Part shown: piece after piece, positions 20,101 to 28,723 of the stretch
Numbering within the stretch: the stretch's first letter is position 1
How the letters are laid out: each line of letters begins with the position of its first letter
Source: Clostridia bacterium
GTDB taxonomy: Bacteria; Bacillota; Clostridia; Acetivibrionales; DSM-2933
DNA length: 64,000 nt
Assembly (NCBI GenBank): GCA_026416815.1
Contig: JAOAEJ010000013.1
Coordinates: forward strand, 1 to 64,000
Reading direction: 5' to 3'
Notes under the pieces: generated by a model
Databases searched by the model: none
What the model saw: only the letters and a program-made list of their open reading frames with translations
What the model was told of the DNA's origin: nothing
Translations under genes and position numbers: made by a program

Positions 20101-22010
20101 ATTCAAAATCAGGAAACATCTTGATAATGAAAGATGAGAAGGATTTTGCCGGAAAAGTTATCGGGAAGCTTAAAAATGGAGGCAATAACGTAATAGAAGT
20201 CTGTTATGGAAAATCCTTTAAAAAGATTGAACAAGGTAAATATGAAATAAATGCGGACGAAGAAAGTTATATGAAACTGATAAGTGAATTTAAAGACAGC
20301 GGCTTGTCGCAAATCATACATATGATGAGTATTCATTCTGATGGAGAAATAAATACTGTTGAAGAACTGGAAGATAGAAAAAACAGGGGAGTCTACAGCT
20401 TATTCCACCTGACCAGGGCGCTTATGGAGAATAAGGTAAATAAAGATATTGATATAGTACTGGTATCCGACTACGTGAATGAAGTTACAAAGCGGGAAGA
20501 AAGGATAAACCCGCATAATGCTTCCTTGTATGCGCTCGGTAAGGTAGTAAGGAACGAATACAGCGGGCTTGCATGCAGGTGCATTGATATTGACGGAAGT
20601 ACTACGGCAGAGGAATTTGTAAGAGAACTTTCATCGGAAGATAAGATATACCAGGTGGCTTACCGTGATGGCAGCAGGTATGTGGAAGAGTTCAGGGAAT
20701 TAAATGTTGAAGCTGTTCCCGGAACAGAAGTTGAGATAAAAGACAACGGCGTTTATTTGATTACCGGCGGAACAGGCGGTATCGGACTGGAGATTGCCAA
20801 ATACCTGGCAGCTAAAAACAAGGTAAATCTGGCTTTTGTCAACCGTACAAAGCTTCCCGAGAAGCAAAAGTGGGATGAAATTCTTGAAACGAATGAAGAT
20901 AAAAAGCTTTGCGGTAAGCTTAATGCAATAAAAGAAATTGAAAAAGCCGGTGCAACAGTAGTATGCTGCAGTGCCGATGTAACATCTGCAAAAGATATGG
21001 AGTCTGTGGTAGAAAAGCTTAGGACGGAATTCGGAAGGATAAACGGGGTTGTCCATAGTGCCGGATTAGCCGGTGAAGGGATCATTATAAGGAAAGACTT
21101 TGAGAAATTCAAGAAGGTTATGGCTCCTAAAATAGAGGGTACATGGCTTCTGGACAAGCTGACCGGGCAGGATAAGCCGGATTTCTTCGTGATGTTTTCG
21201 TCGATACTGGCGATTGTAGGAGTTATGGGACAGAGTGATTATGCGGCTGCAAATGCATATATGGATTCCTTTGCAGCATTCAGGAATAAAAAAGGGGGAA
21301 AGACTGCCGCTATAAACTGGACTGTTTGGAAGGAAGCCGGGATGGCCACCGATTACAACATTGACGAGGTAAGGGGTACATTCAAGGCAGTGACCAATGC
21401 CAAGGGTTTGGGAGCTTTCGAAAATGCATTAAATAAGAGAATAACAAGGTTTGTAGTTGGTGAACTTGACTACGGAAGAATCAATTCCATAGAGGAGGAC
21501 TTAGGGGTTAACCTTTCTCCGGAATTCAAAACTAAGGTTGAAAAAAGGTGCGCGCATGTAAAGAACGCTAAAAAGGCTCAGGGCAAGAAGCAAGCGGCTA
21601 ATGTGGTATTCAAGGGTGCAGAAGGAGCTAATGAGATTGAGATGAAAATTGCCCAGGTATGGGCGGAAGTTTTGGCTTTGGAGGAAGTAACCCTTTATGA
21701 CAGTTTCAGTGAGCTTGGCGGAGATTCAATAATTGCTGCAAATCTTCTTAAAGCAATGGAAAAAGAGTTTCCGGGAATGCTGGATATATCGGATATATTT
21801 ACTTACCCGACAATAAAACAAATGGCAGGTTGCATAGGTAAGAAAATGAATGCCGGGACTAAAATTGAAGACACGTCTTCCGGGAGTAGTGCAATTACAG
21901 CCGAATCAGAAGCGGCTATCGAAGAAGTGATGAACCGTTTGGCTCGCGGCGAAATATCAATGTCTGAAGCAGATGAGTTAATTGAAAAATTAAGTGCAAA
22001 TAAAATGTGA
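17196..22010 (+). CDS. PKS 3: trans-AT module KS-DH-KR-ACP
   Basis: A third AT-less extension module, 1604 residues. Its N-terminal docking-like segment reads YLLEQIKNGKLDKEMSLLIL. The KS has Cys200, His331 in an unusual EAHATGT (normally EAHGTGT) and His371 in NIGH. The DH keeps His688 and Asp857, but the middle of HxxxGxxxxP is Asp, not Gly. The KR has TGGTGGIG and Tyr1349; the B-type aspartate position is Glu (LAGEG). The ACP has GGDS, Ser1511. The tail (VMNRLARGEISMSEADELIEKL) is docking-like. The ribosome binding site GGGGGTCGG lies just before ATG 17196. The 77 nt between the PKS 2 stop and this start show no gene. Expected to add a further enoyl unit in line with PKS 1 and 2. Confidence 0.92.
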   Translation: MSNKDIINRYLLEQIKNGKLDKEMSLLILKEINQNKEQAKTDIAVIGLACKFPRANNIKDYWENLKNGVETIGRFPDEREKDSGKGSNMRAGYLDEIDKFDAPFFRLSPKEASLMHPTQRLFLETVWEAIEDAGYANDKINGSKTAVYVGIDHTYLPEYGKKMGHQDLLVMTGGMTSILASRISYILNLRGPSLVIDTACSSGLVSVHTACKALKNKECTVAIAGGINLIEHFKSNFEGVESTEGKLSAFDKNSKGTVWGEGIGAVILKPLEQAVKDRDNIYAVIKGSAVNNDGTTNGITAPSSETQADAIVSAWEDASINPETISYIEAHATGTVLGDPIEIKGLKLAFERYTDKKQFCGIGAVKPNIGHAVGAAAISSMIKAVLALKHKEIPSNINFVEPNPFIDFLNSPIYVSDKLIKWETEGFPRRAGVSSFGFSRTNCHVVLEEPPESTVSGKKDSKGKAAFIFTLSAKNENALKEYISKYDRFIRGSEQYDIADICFTTATGRGHYSHRLAMVVRSEEDFAEKIRRLSNIDLNGINEKDIFYKEHKVVADNLNQKQPMEITNREKRELDAVAAGKAGQISGLQNEEYERALNEICRLYIRGADVNWEDLYKGAACRKVSLPTYPFERKRYWLNIQEPAVTEKAYTEKEISHPLIDRRILSTLNQEVYLTRFSVDRHWVLSEHTIMDLNIVPGTTYLEMARKAGSNLYRDYNIELRDIMFLTPLVVAKDEKKEVHTIIKKEKDYLEFVIASRTSNDGSELYDAWVVHAEGKICKLDDSIVGVADVGKIRSNCNKEEIEVDTSLPMGEFKFGPRWRSISKIHINENEMLSEIKLGDELVGDLEECILHPALLDCAINMAIEKMVQRVQEGTYLPLSYKSLKLYGPMPAKFYSRQKITCRLDKNSETVSLDISLIRESGEIFAEIQGYLIKKVKKDAFKFSGSNESAELYHEMGWAVQDIKHKRRDSKSGNILIMKDEKDFAGKVIGKLKNGGNNVIEVCYGKSFKKIEQGKYEINADEESYMKLISEFKDSGLSQIIHMMSIHSDGEINTVEELEDRKNRGVYSLFHLTRALMENKVNKDIDIVLVSDYVNEVTKREERINPHNASLYALGKVVRNEYSGLACRCIDIDGSTTAEEFVRELSSEDKIYQVAYRDGSRYVEEFRELNVEAVPGTEVEIKDNGVYLITGGTGGIGLEIAKYLAAKNKVNLAFVNRTKLPEKQKWDEILETNEDKKLCGKLNAIKEIEKAGATVVCCSADVTSAKDMESVVEKLRTEFGRINGVVHSAGLAGEGIIIRKDFEKFKKVMAPKIEGTWLLDKLTGQDKPDFFVMFSSILAIVGVMGQSDYAAANAYMDSFAAFRNKKGGKTAAINWTVWKEAGMATDYNIDEVRGTFKAVTNAKGLGAFENALNKRITRFVVGELDYGRINSIEEDLGVNLSPEFKTKVEKRCAHVKNAKKAQGKKQAANVVFKGAEGANEIEMKIAQVWAEVLALEEVTLYDSFSELGGDSIIAANLLKAMEKEFPGMLDISDIFTYPTIKQMAGCIGKKMNAGTKIEDTSSGSSAITAESEAAIEEVMNRLARGEISMSEADELIEKLSANKM

Positions 22011-22060
22011 TTAATTTCTTATACTTTGCTTTATATGAAATCAAAGGGGCGGTTTAAAAA

Positions 22061-25000
22061 ATGAGATCGGTAAAAAATGTCTTGTATAAACTAATCGAGG
22101 AGCAAAAAATAGCACCAAAGGATGCAATGCTGGTTTTTAAGGAACTCCAGTCCAATGAAAAATATCTTGAAGACGATATAGCCGTTATAGGTATGTCCGG
22201 TAGGCTGCCCAAGGCTAAAAATCCTGAAGAGTACTGGCGTAACCTGAAAGCAGGAGTTAATTGCATTTCAAAGCTTCCGGAGGACAGAAAAGAAGACATA
22301 GAGAGCTTGTTTAATAAGGAACAGAAAAAGAATGTTACATATTCTTCCGGTGGATACATGAATGAAATAGATAAGTTTGACGCATCATTTTTCCGCATAT
22401 CTCCCAAAGAAGCAAAGTATATGGAGCCTGAACAGAGACTGTTTCTGGAAACAGTATGGGAAGCAATTGAAGATGCAGGATATTCAGGAATGATATACGG
22501 CACTAAAACAGGCATATATGTCGGCCATGACCATGTAAGCGGGTCTATATACAGGAAATATACAGGTGGAATGGATAACGAAGATACGCTTGCTTTGACC
22601 GGTACATATCCTTCCATATTGCCAAGCCGTATTTCATACATCCTGAACCTTCAAGGCCCAAGCCTTGTTATCGATACTGCATGCTCATCAGGCTTGGTAG
22701 CTGTGCATGAGGCATGCCAGGCAATAAAGAACAAGGAATGCGATATGGCTATTGCAGGAGGCGTAAATCTTTTGTTATGGCCGGTAAAATTCAAATCCTT
22801 TAAAATGGTTGAAACGAATAATGATATAGTAAAAACTTTTGATAAAAACTCCAGTGGTACAGTTTGGGGTGAAGGTGTTTGTGCATTTATACTCAAGCCT
22901 CTTTCCAAAGCTCTTGAAGACAGGGATAATATCCATGCTGTTATTAAGGGAAGCGCTATAAACAATGACGGAATATCCAGCGGAATAACTGCACCAAATG
23001 CTGAGGCTCAGGAAAATGTCATAGTTAAGGCCTGGGAAGATGCAAAAATAAATCCTGAAACCATATCCTACATAGAAACCCATGGGACGGGGACTGTACT
23101 GGGAGACCCGATAGAAATAAAAGCATTGAAAAATGCATTCTCGAGATATACCGATAAAAGGCAGTTCTGCGCTATAGGTTCTCTAAAACCAAGCACCGGA
23201 CACCTGGTCGGCGCTTCGGGGACGGCATCTTTGATGAAAGTAATAATGGCATTGAAGAACAGGGAAATCCCGGCAACTATTAACTTCGAGGAACCTAACC
23301 CCTATATCAACTTTTGCGACTCGCAGCTTTTTGTGAATGACAGGCTGCGGAAATGGGAGACTGACGGTTGCCCGAGGCGGTCTGGAATAAGCAGTTTTGG
23401 ATTCAGCGGTACCAACTGCCATATGATTATAGAAGAGGCGCCTGAAGCAGCAAAAAAGCAGAACAGTGACAATGAAAAATCTTATGTGCTGGTGCTTTCG
23501 GCCAAGAGCAGCAATGCCCTCGGTGATCTGGTAGAGCTATACAATGGATATCTCGATGGGAGCAATGAGTCTCTGGAGGATATTTGTTTTACGGCATGTA
23601 CCGGAAGAGAGCATTATGAGCACAGGATAGCATTCATAGTTAAAGAAAAACAGGAATTATTAAAAAAAATAAGGCTTATCAGGGGTAAAAGGTTTGATGA
23701 AATAAAGGAAAAAGGGATTTATTTCGGGGCTTACAAGCTTGTAAACAGGCATAGAGACGGGAAAGCGGATGGGGAACTGACTGAAGCAGAAAAACAAAGC
23801 TTGAGTGAAACTGCAAATACCAAAATAAAAGAGATGCTGGAGAATAAAACAGACCGTGAAGCTATGCTGGAACTGTTGTGTAATTATTACATACAGGGGG
23901 CAGATATTGACTGGCACAGGCTGCTTTATGCGGGCCAATCCAGCAGGCGGGTCAGCTTGCCGGTATACCCGTTTGAGAAAATCAGATTCTGGTTTGAGCC
24001 AATTTTAAATAAAGATAACGAACAGGAATTGAAAGGTATCGGAAGCATTGATCTGGGAGAGAAGGTTAATCCGCTGCTGGGATACTGTCTGGCGGATACT
24101 ATCAGCCATGTAACATACATGAACAGATTAACGCCGGAGAACAGTTGGGTAGTGAGGGACCATAAGCTGATAGGAAGAAACGTACTTCCCGGTACCGGCT
24201 GTCTGGAAATGGTCAGGGCAGCTTGTGAGAGACTTTTTAAAGACAGCGCCATGGAATTCAAAGAAGTCATATTTTTTACACCTTTGTTTATAGGAGAAGA
24301 AGAAATAAAAGAAGTTTACACAATATTAAGTAAAAAAGATGAATATGTAGAGTTTGTTGTTTCGACCATGAAAGATGACAAATGGGCGAAGCATGTAGAA
24401 GGAAAGGCCCTGAAAATAAGGCAGGGAAAGCTGGATAAATACAACTTGGATGATATTAGTAGAAGATGCAGCAGTGAAATAAGTTTAGAAAAAATAAAAG
24501 AAAAAACCGACACGGCAGAGTTTAACGGAAGATGGAACAGTCTTGGGAGGATTCTTACCGGACAGAATGAAATGCTTATAACACTTGAATTACCGGGGGA
24601 ATATTCCGGTGACTTAGATGAATATATCACTCATCCTGCAATGATGGACAATGCTGTAAATATTGAAGCAAGGATAGGCAGAAGCGGAGTATATGCACCG
24701 TTTTCTTATAAGAATATAAAGTTTTTCAATAAACTGCCCGGTAAATTTTACAGCTATGTAAGCTTTAAGGAGGAGCCTAATATAAATAAGGAGACTGCTT
24801 CCTTTGATATAGCATTGTTGGATGAAAGCGGAAAAGTACTTGTTGAAATTGAAAACTATACAATTAAAAGGGTTCATGAAAAAGATTTAAAAGCCAGCCA
24901 GGCTGACTTGCTATACAGGACCTGCTGGGTACCTGTTGAAATGAAAGCAGGAACTATGGACCGGGGCAAAGAGGGAAGCGTAATAGCAATTAAAGGAGAA

Positions 25001-26821
25001 AGTAAAATTGGTGAAAACTTTATCAAGGCACTAAGAGATAAAGGAATTAATGTCATAGAAGTAGATTTTGGAGCCGGCTATGGCAGAGTTGGGTTTGACA
25101 GCTTTACAGTTACTGGATCGGAGGCTGATTACAAGACACTGTTTAAAGAAGTTGAAGACAGAAATATTACACGTATTATTCATCTGAATACTCTGGCAAA
25201 CGGAAAAGAAATAAAAGATATAGAAACTCTTGAAGGTATCAGGGAAAAGGGTATATACAGCCTTTTCAGGCTTACAAGGTCTATTGTTGAAAGCAAATTC
25301 AAAGACAGTATGGATTTGGCTTTGGTAACGGATTACGCTAACGATGTAACCGGAGACGAAGAGAGAATAAATCCACACAATACAATGCTTATAGGGTTCG
25401 GCAAGATAGTAAGCCAGGAGTATTCAAACATAAAATGCAGGTGTATTGACATAGACGATTATACAAAAACAGAGGACATTATAGCGGAGCTGTGGGCTGA
25501 AAACAGGCATTATTCAGCCGCTTACAGAAAAGGCAAGCGTTATACGGAAAAGTTCATAAAGGTTAATCTTGATAAAACTCCCGACAGGAAAATCATTATA
25601 AAAGAGGGGGGTGTTTATGTAATTACAGGGGGTACCGGCGGGATAGGCCTTGAAATAGCCAAATACCTGTCAATGCAAAGCAAGGTGAATATATGCCTTA
25701 TCAACCGTTCAAAATTACCGGCACGCGAAGATTGGGATGACATCCTTGAAAGAAGGGAAGATACCAAAGCTGGCAATATAATAAATGCTATAAAGGCAAT
25801 TGAAGATACAGGTTCAAAGGTGCAATGCTATAGCGCCGATGTGGCAATAGAAAAGGAAATGGATGAGGTTCTTCAGGGCATAAGGAAAAGTTTCGGGAAA
25901 ATCAACGGGGTAATACATGGAGCAGGTATTGCCGGGAACGGCTTTATAATGAGAAAGGATGAACAAACATTTAGCAATGTTATAGCACCAAAAATGCTGG
26001 GTACATGGATTCTTGACAAACTTACGGCTGAGGACGGACTTGACTTCTTCGTATTGTTCTCATCAATAATGGCTGTCATGGGCAGTGCAGGACAGAGTGA
26101 CTATGGGGCTGCAAACTCATATCTTGAGGCTTTTGAGGCATACAGAAATAAAAAGGGCATGAGGACAATCACAATAAGCTGGGCTCCATGGAAGGAAACC
26201 GGAATGGCAGCCGATAACGGCTTCACTGAATCCAGAGGCGTATTCAAACCTTTACCTACGTCAGCAGCGGTTCAAGCCTTCGGAAGTATACTTGAAAAGG
26301 ATTTGACAAGGGTTATTATAGGTGAAATAGATTATGAAATAATGGGGCCAATAATGGAATACTTGCCTGTTGATTTATCCGAAGACCTTAAGAAAACGGT
26401 AAAAGCGAAAGCTGCCAGGGCGAAGTTTTCCGGAAGAATACAACAGCAGGATAAAAATATTGATGTTGTGCTGAATGGCAGAGACAGCGGCAAATATGAC
26501 GAAATAGAGATGAAAACGGGAAAGATATGGGCAAGTGTGCTTGATGTAAGAGAAATAGACATTTATGACAGTTTTATTCAGCTTGGCGGTGATTCAATAA
26601 TTGCAGCCAATCTCCTGAAAGAGATGGAAATGGAATTTGGAAATATCGTAGATATTTCAGATATATTTACCTATCCAACTATAGGACAAATTGCAGACTA
26701 TATCAGAAAAGAGACAGAAAAGAAAAGCGTTTCGAAGTTGACAATAGAAGAAATAATGGACCTTCTTGCAAAGGGAAAAATAACTGTAAGTGAAGCGTCT
26801 GAATTGAGGAAAAAATTGTGA
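22061..26821 (+). CDS. PKS 4: trans-AT module KS-DH-KR-ACP
   Basis: A fourth AT-less extension module, 1586 residues. The N-terminal docking-like segment is LYKLIEEQKIAPKDAMLVFK. The KS has Cys208, His341 (ETHGTGT, Thr for Ala) and His381 in a variant STGH motif. The DH has a canonical HxxxGxxxxP (His701) and Asp863 in DxxxN. The KR has TGGTGGIG and Tyr1348 in SDYGAANSY; the B-type Asp position is Asn (IAGNG), so stereocontrol may differ from PKS 1, 2 and 5. The ACP has GGDS, Ser1512. The tail (IMDLLAKGKITVSEASELRK) is docking-like and should meet the head of PKS 5, although three other genes lie between them. ATG 22061 follows AAGGGGCGG. Confidence 0.92.
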   Translation: MRSVKNVLYKLIEEQKIAPKDAMLVFKELQSNEKYLEDDIAVIGMSGRLPKAKNPEEYWRNLKAGVNCISKLPEDRKEDIESLFNKEQKKNVTYSSGGYMNEIDKFDASFFRISPKEAKYMEPEQRLFLETVWEAIEDAGYSGMIYGTKTGIYVGHDHVSGSIYRKYTGGMDNEDTLALTGTYPSILPSRISYILNLQGPSLVIDTACSSGLVAVHEACQAIKNKECDMAIAGGVNLLLWPVKFKSFKMVETNNDIVKTFDKNSSGTVWGEGVCAFILKPLSKALEDRDNIHAVIKGSAINNDGISSGITAPNAEAQENVIVKAWEDAKINPETISYIETHGTGTVLGDPIEIKALKNAFSRYTDKRQFCAIGSLKPSTGHLVGASGTASLMKVIMALKNREIPATINFEEPNPYINFCDSQLFVNDRLRKWETDGCPRRSGISSFGFSGTNCHMIIEEAPEAAKKQNSDNEKSYVLVLSAKSSNALGDLVELYNGYLDGSNESLEDICFTACTGREHYEHRIAFIVKEKQELLKKIRLIRGKRFDEIKEKGIYFGAYKLVNRHRDGKADGELTEAEKQSLSETANTKIKEMLENKTDREAMLELLCNYYIQGADIDWHRLLYAGQSSRRVSLPVYPFEKIRFWFEPILNKDNEQELKGIGSIDLGEKVNPLLGYCLADTISHVTYMNRLTPENSWVVRDHKLIGRNVLPGTGCLEMVRAACERLFKDSAMEFKEVIFFTPLFIGEEEIKEVYTILSKKDEYVEFVVSTMKDDKWAKHVEGKALKIRQGKLDKYNLDDISRRCSSEISLEKIKEKTDTAEFNGRWNSLGRILTGQNEMLITLELPGEYSGDLDEYITHPAMMDNAVNIEARIGRSGVYAPFSYKNIKFFNKLPGKFYSYVSFKEEPNINKETASFDIALLDESGKVLVEIENYTIKRVHEKDLKASQADLLYRTCWVPVEMKAGTMDRGKEGSVIAIKGESKIGENFIKALRDKGINVIEVDFGAGYGRVGFDSFTVTGSEADYKTLFKEVEDRNITRIIHLNTLANGKEIKDIETLEGIREKGIYSLFRLTRSIVESKFKDSMDLALVTDYANDVTGDEERINPHNTMLIGFGKIVSQEYSNIKCRCIDIDDYTKTEDIIAELWAENRHYSAAYRKGKRYTEKFIKVNLDKTPDRKIIIKEGGVYVITGGTGGIGLEIAKYLSMQSKVNICLINRSKLPAREDWDDILERREDTKAGNIINAIKAIEDTGSKVQCYSADVAIEKEMDEVLQGIRKSFGKINGVIHGAGIAGNGFIMRKDEQTFSNVIAPKMLGTWILDKLTAEDGLDFFVLFSSIMAVMGSAGQSDYGAANSYLEAFEAYRNKKGMRTITISWAPWKETGMAADNGFTESRGVFKPLPTSAAVQAFGSILEKDLTRVIIGEIDYEIMGPIMEYLPVDLSEDLKKTVKAKAARAKFSGRIQQQDKNIDVVLNGRDSGKYDEIEMKTGKIWASVLDVREIDIYDSFIQLGGDSIIAANLLKEMEMEFGNIVDISDIFTYPTIGQIADYIRKETEKKSVSKLTIEEIMDLLAKGKITVSEASELRKKL

Positions 26822-26939
26822 ACAAATCATGCCTGCTAAGCGCAACCAATAATGAAAATAGGTCGGCCTGGGGGCAAGGGGGTCGAACTCCTATTTCCGT
26901 GTTAAATGAGTTATTACTTGTATGAAAGGGGTGGCTTAC
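26822..26939 (+). promoter_or_regulatory. G-rich intergenic segment with inverted repeat and start-deciding RBS
   Basis: A gap between PKS 4 and the exporter genes. AAATAGG at 26856-26862 pairs with CCTATTT at 26890-26896, enclosing a G-rich strip (GGTCGGCCTGGGGGCAAGGG and on to 26882) with several G runs on the + strand. It is not a classical terminator because no T-tract follows. It may slow transcription or fold as an RNA. AAAGGGGTGG at 26925-26934 is best spaced for a TTG start at 26940 rather than ATG 26922, which would lie before the site. Confidence 0.3.
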
Positions 26940-28697
26940 TTGGAGGCTACTAAAATAGCAGCACAAAGTCCTATAAAATGGATAATTTCTTCTGTAAAAT
27001 CACAGGGGCGTTGGTTTTACTTAAACATCGCGGGCTCTTTTTTGGATTCCGTAGTAGTACTTTTTATAGCCTACTATATGAGAAAAATTGTTAATACGGC
27101 TCTATCAACCAACGTGGGACAGGGGCTCAATATAGCAATAATTAAATTACTTGTGCTGATCCTTTTTGGAGTTCTAATATTGTTATTAAGAACTTATAGT
27201 TCGGGACGTATAAGTGCAAAAATTATGTATAATTTGCGGAGGCAGTTATACGAATACATTGAGAAACTACCTGTTTCCTATCTTGAAAATCATCATTCTG
27301 CAGAAATGGTTTCCAGTGCAACAAACGATGTATCGAAGATTGAAAACTTTTTAAACTACAAGCTTACAAGGATCATATATATACCGGCGGCATTCATAAT
27401 AACTTTTACATACATGCTGATTATCAAGTGGAATCTACTTTTGTTCAGCTTCATAGTAATACCTGTTATAATGACACTTTCATTTTTGATAGTAAAGTCA
27501 TTGGGTCAATTGACGCATCAATTGCAGGGACTCATAGGAGAAAGCAATTCCATAGTACAAGACACCGTAGCGGGAATGCCTATATTGAAATCATTCAATT
27601 TAAAGGACAGGATGTTTGATAGGTATAGGGATATAGTAAATAAAACAATTGAAAAGAGTATGCGTATAGTTATGAGGATAGCTTCCATGACGCCGATGCT
27701 GTATGTATTGCGACAAGTGCCTCCTTTACTTTGCATAATATATGGGGGATATCTCATAGTTCAAAAACAGATGAGTCCCGGGGACTTGCTGGCTTTTCTT
27801 TATTTGTTGAACATACTTGTAGGTATTATAGTCGACATACCGGGTTTGATGGGAGAAATAAGCAAAGCATCCGGAACAGTGCAGCACGTGCTGGAAATAT
27901 TGGAACAGCCTGTCGAAAGTATGGATGAATTTGAGATTTCGGCAGACTATGATAAAGACCCTGTTATTATGAAGGGGGTTGACTTCACTTATGATGGAGA
28001 AACAAAGATTTTGGACAACCTGAACTTTAATATACGTAAAGGAAGCATTACAGCATTAGTAGGGCCGAGCGGAAGCGGTAAAAGTACCGTTTTCAAACTA
28101 TTGTGCGGTTATTATGCACCCAGTCAAGGTTCTATAGAGTTGTTCGGAAGCAAAATAAGCGACAATAACCTATCGTTCTGCCGCGGGCAAATATCCATGG
28201 TTACACAGGATTCATACCTTTTTCCTGTAAGCATAGCCGAGAATATTTCCTATGGACGTTTAGGTGCCGGGATGGATGAGGTAATAGCCGCCTCAAAGGC
28301 TGCTAATGCCCATGACTTTATAATGGAACTGCCTGAGGGCTATGAAACTGTTGTAGGCGAGAGGGGAGCAAGATTATCAGGTGGACAAAAGCAGCGTATT
28401 GCCATAGCACGGGCAATTTTAAAGGGATCACAGATTCTATTGCTGGATGAACCAACATCTGCACTAGATAACCAGTCGGAAGCTTTAATACATGAGGCTT
28501 TGGAAAAGCTTAAGGGCAAAAAGACCGTATTGATCATAGCCCACCGTCTGACAACAATTAAAAATGCCGATGAAGTATTTGTTTTAAAAGAAGGAAGTAT
28601 TATTGAAAAAGGAACTCATACGGAATTGATTGAAAAAGGCGGTTTCTATAAGCAGCTTTACCTTAAACAGTATGTATTTAAAGAAGCACAGCAGTAA
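26940..28697 (+). CDS. ABC exporter half-transporter, first subunit
   Basis: An inner-membrane ABC exporter subunit of about 585 residues, with a six-helix type I exporter membrane domain (about 1-310) and then a nucleotide-binding domain. Motifs: Walker A GPSGSGKST near 375, signature LSGGQKQR near 478, Walker B LLLLDEPTSALD near 502 with the catalytic Glu, and the H-loop in IIAHRLTT near 533. It sits inside the biosynthetic operon and is followed by a second half-transporter, so the pair very likely forms a heterodimer that exports the product or gives self-protection. The start TTG 26940 is chosen over ATG 26922 because AAAGGGGTGG (26925-26934) lies at a proper distance only for the TTG. 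The substrate is inferred from context. Confidence 0.9.
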   Translation: MEATKIAAQSPIKWIISSVKSQGRWFYLNIAGSFLDSVVVLFIAYYMRKIVNTALSTNVGQGLNIAIIKLLVLILFGVLILLLRTYSSGRISAKIMYNLRRQLYEYIEKLPVSYLENHHSAEMVSSATNDVSKIENFLNYKLTRIIYIPAAFIITFTYMLIIKWNLLLFSFIVIPVIMTLSFLIVKSLGQLTHQLQGLIGESNSIVQDTVAGMPILKSFNLKDRMFDRYRDIVNKTIEKSMRIVMRIASMTPMLYVLRQVPPLLCIIYGGYLIVQKQMSPGDLLAFLYLLNILVGIIVDIPGLMGEISKASGTVQHVLEILEQPVESMDEFEISADYDKDPVIMKGVDFTYDGETKILDNLNFNIRKGSITALVGPSGSGKSTVFKLLCGYYAPSQGSIELFGSKISDNNLSFCRGQISMVTQDSYLFPVSIAENISYGRLGAGMDEVIAASKAANAHDFIMELPEGYETVVGERGARLSGGQKQRIAIARAILKGSQILLLDEPTSALDNQSEALIHEALEKLKGKKTVLIIAHRLTTIKNADEVFVLKEGSIIEKGTHTELIEKGGFYKQLYLKQYVFKEAQQ

Positions 28698-28723
28698 AAG
28701 AAGAATGAAAGAGGGTATGCCGA

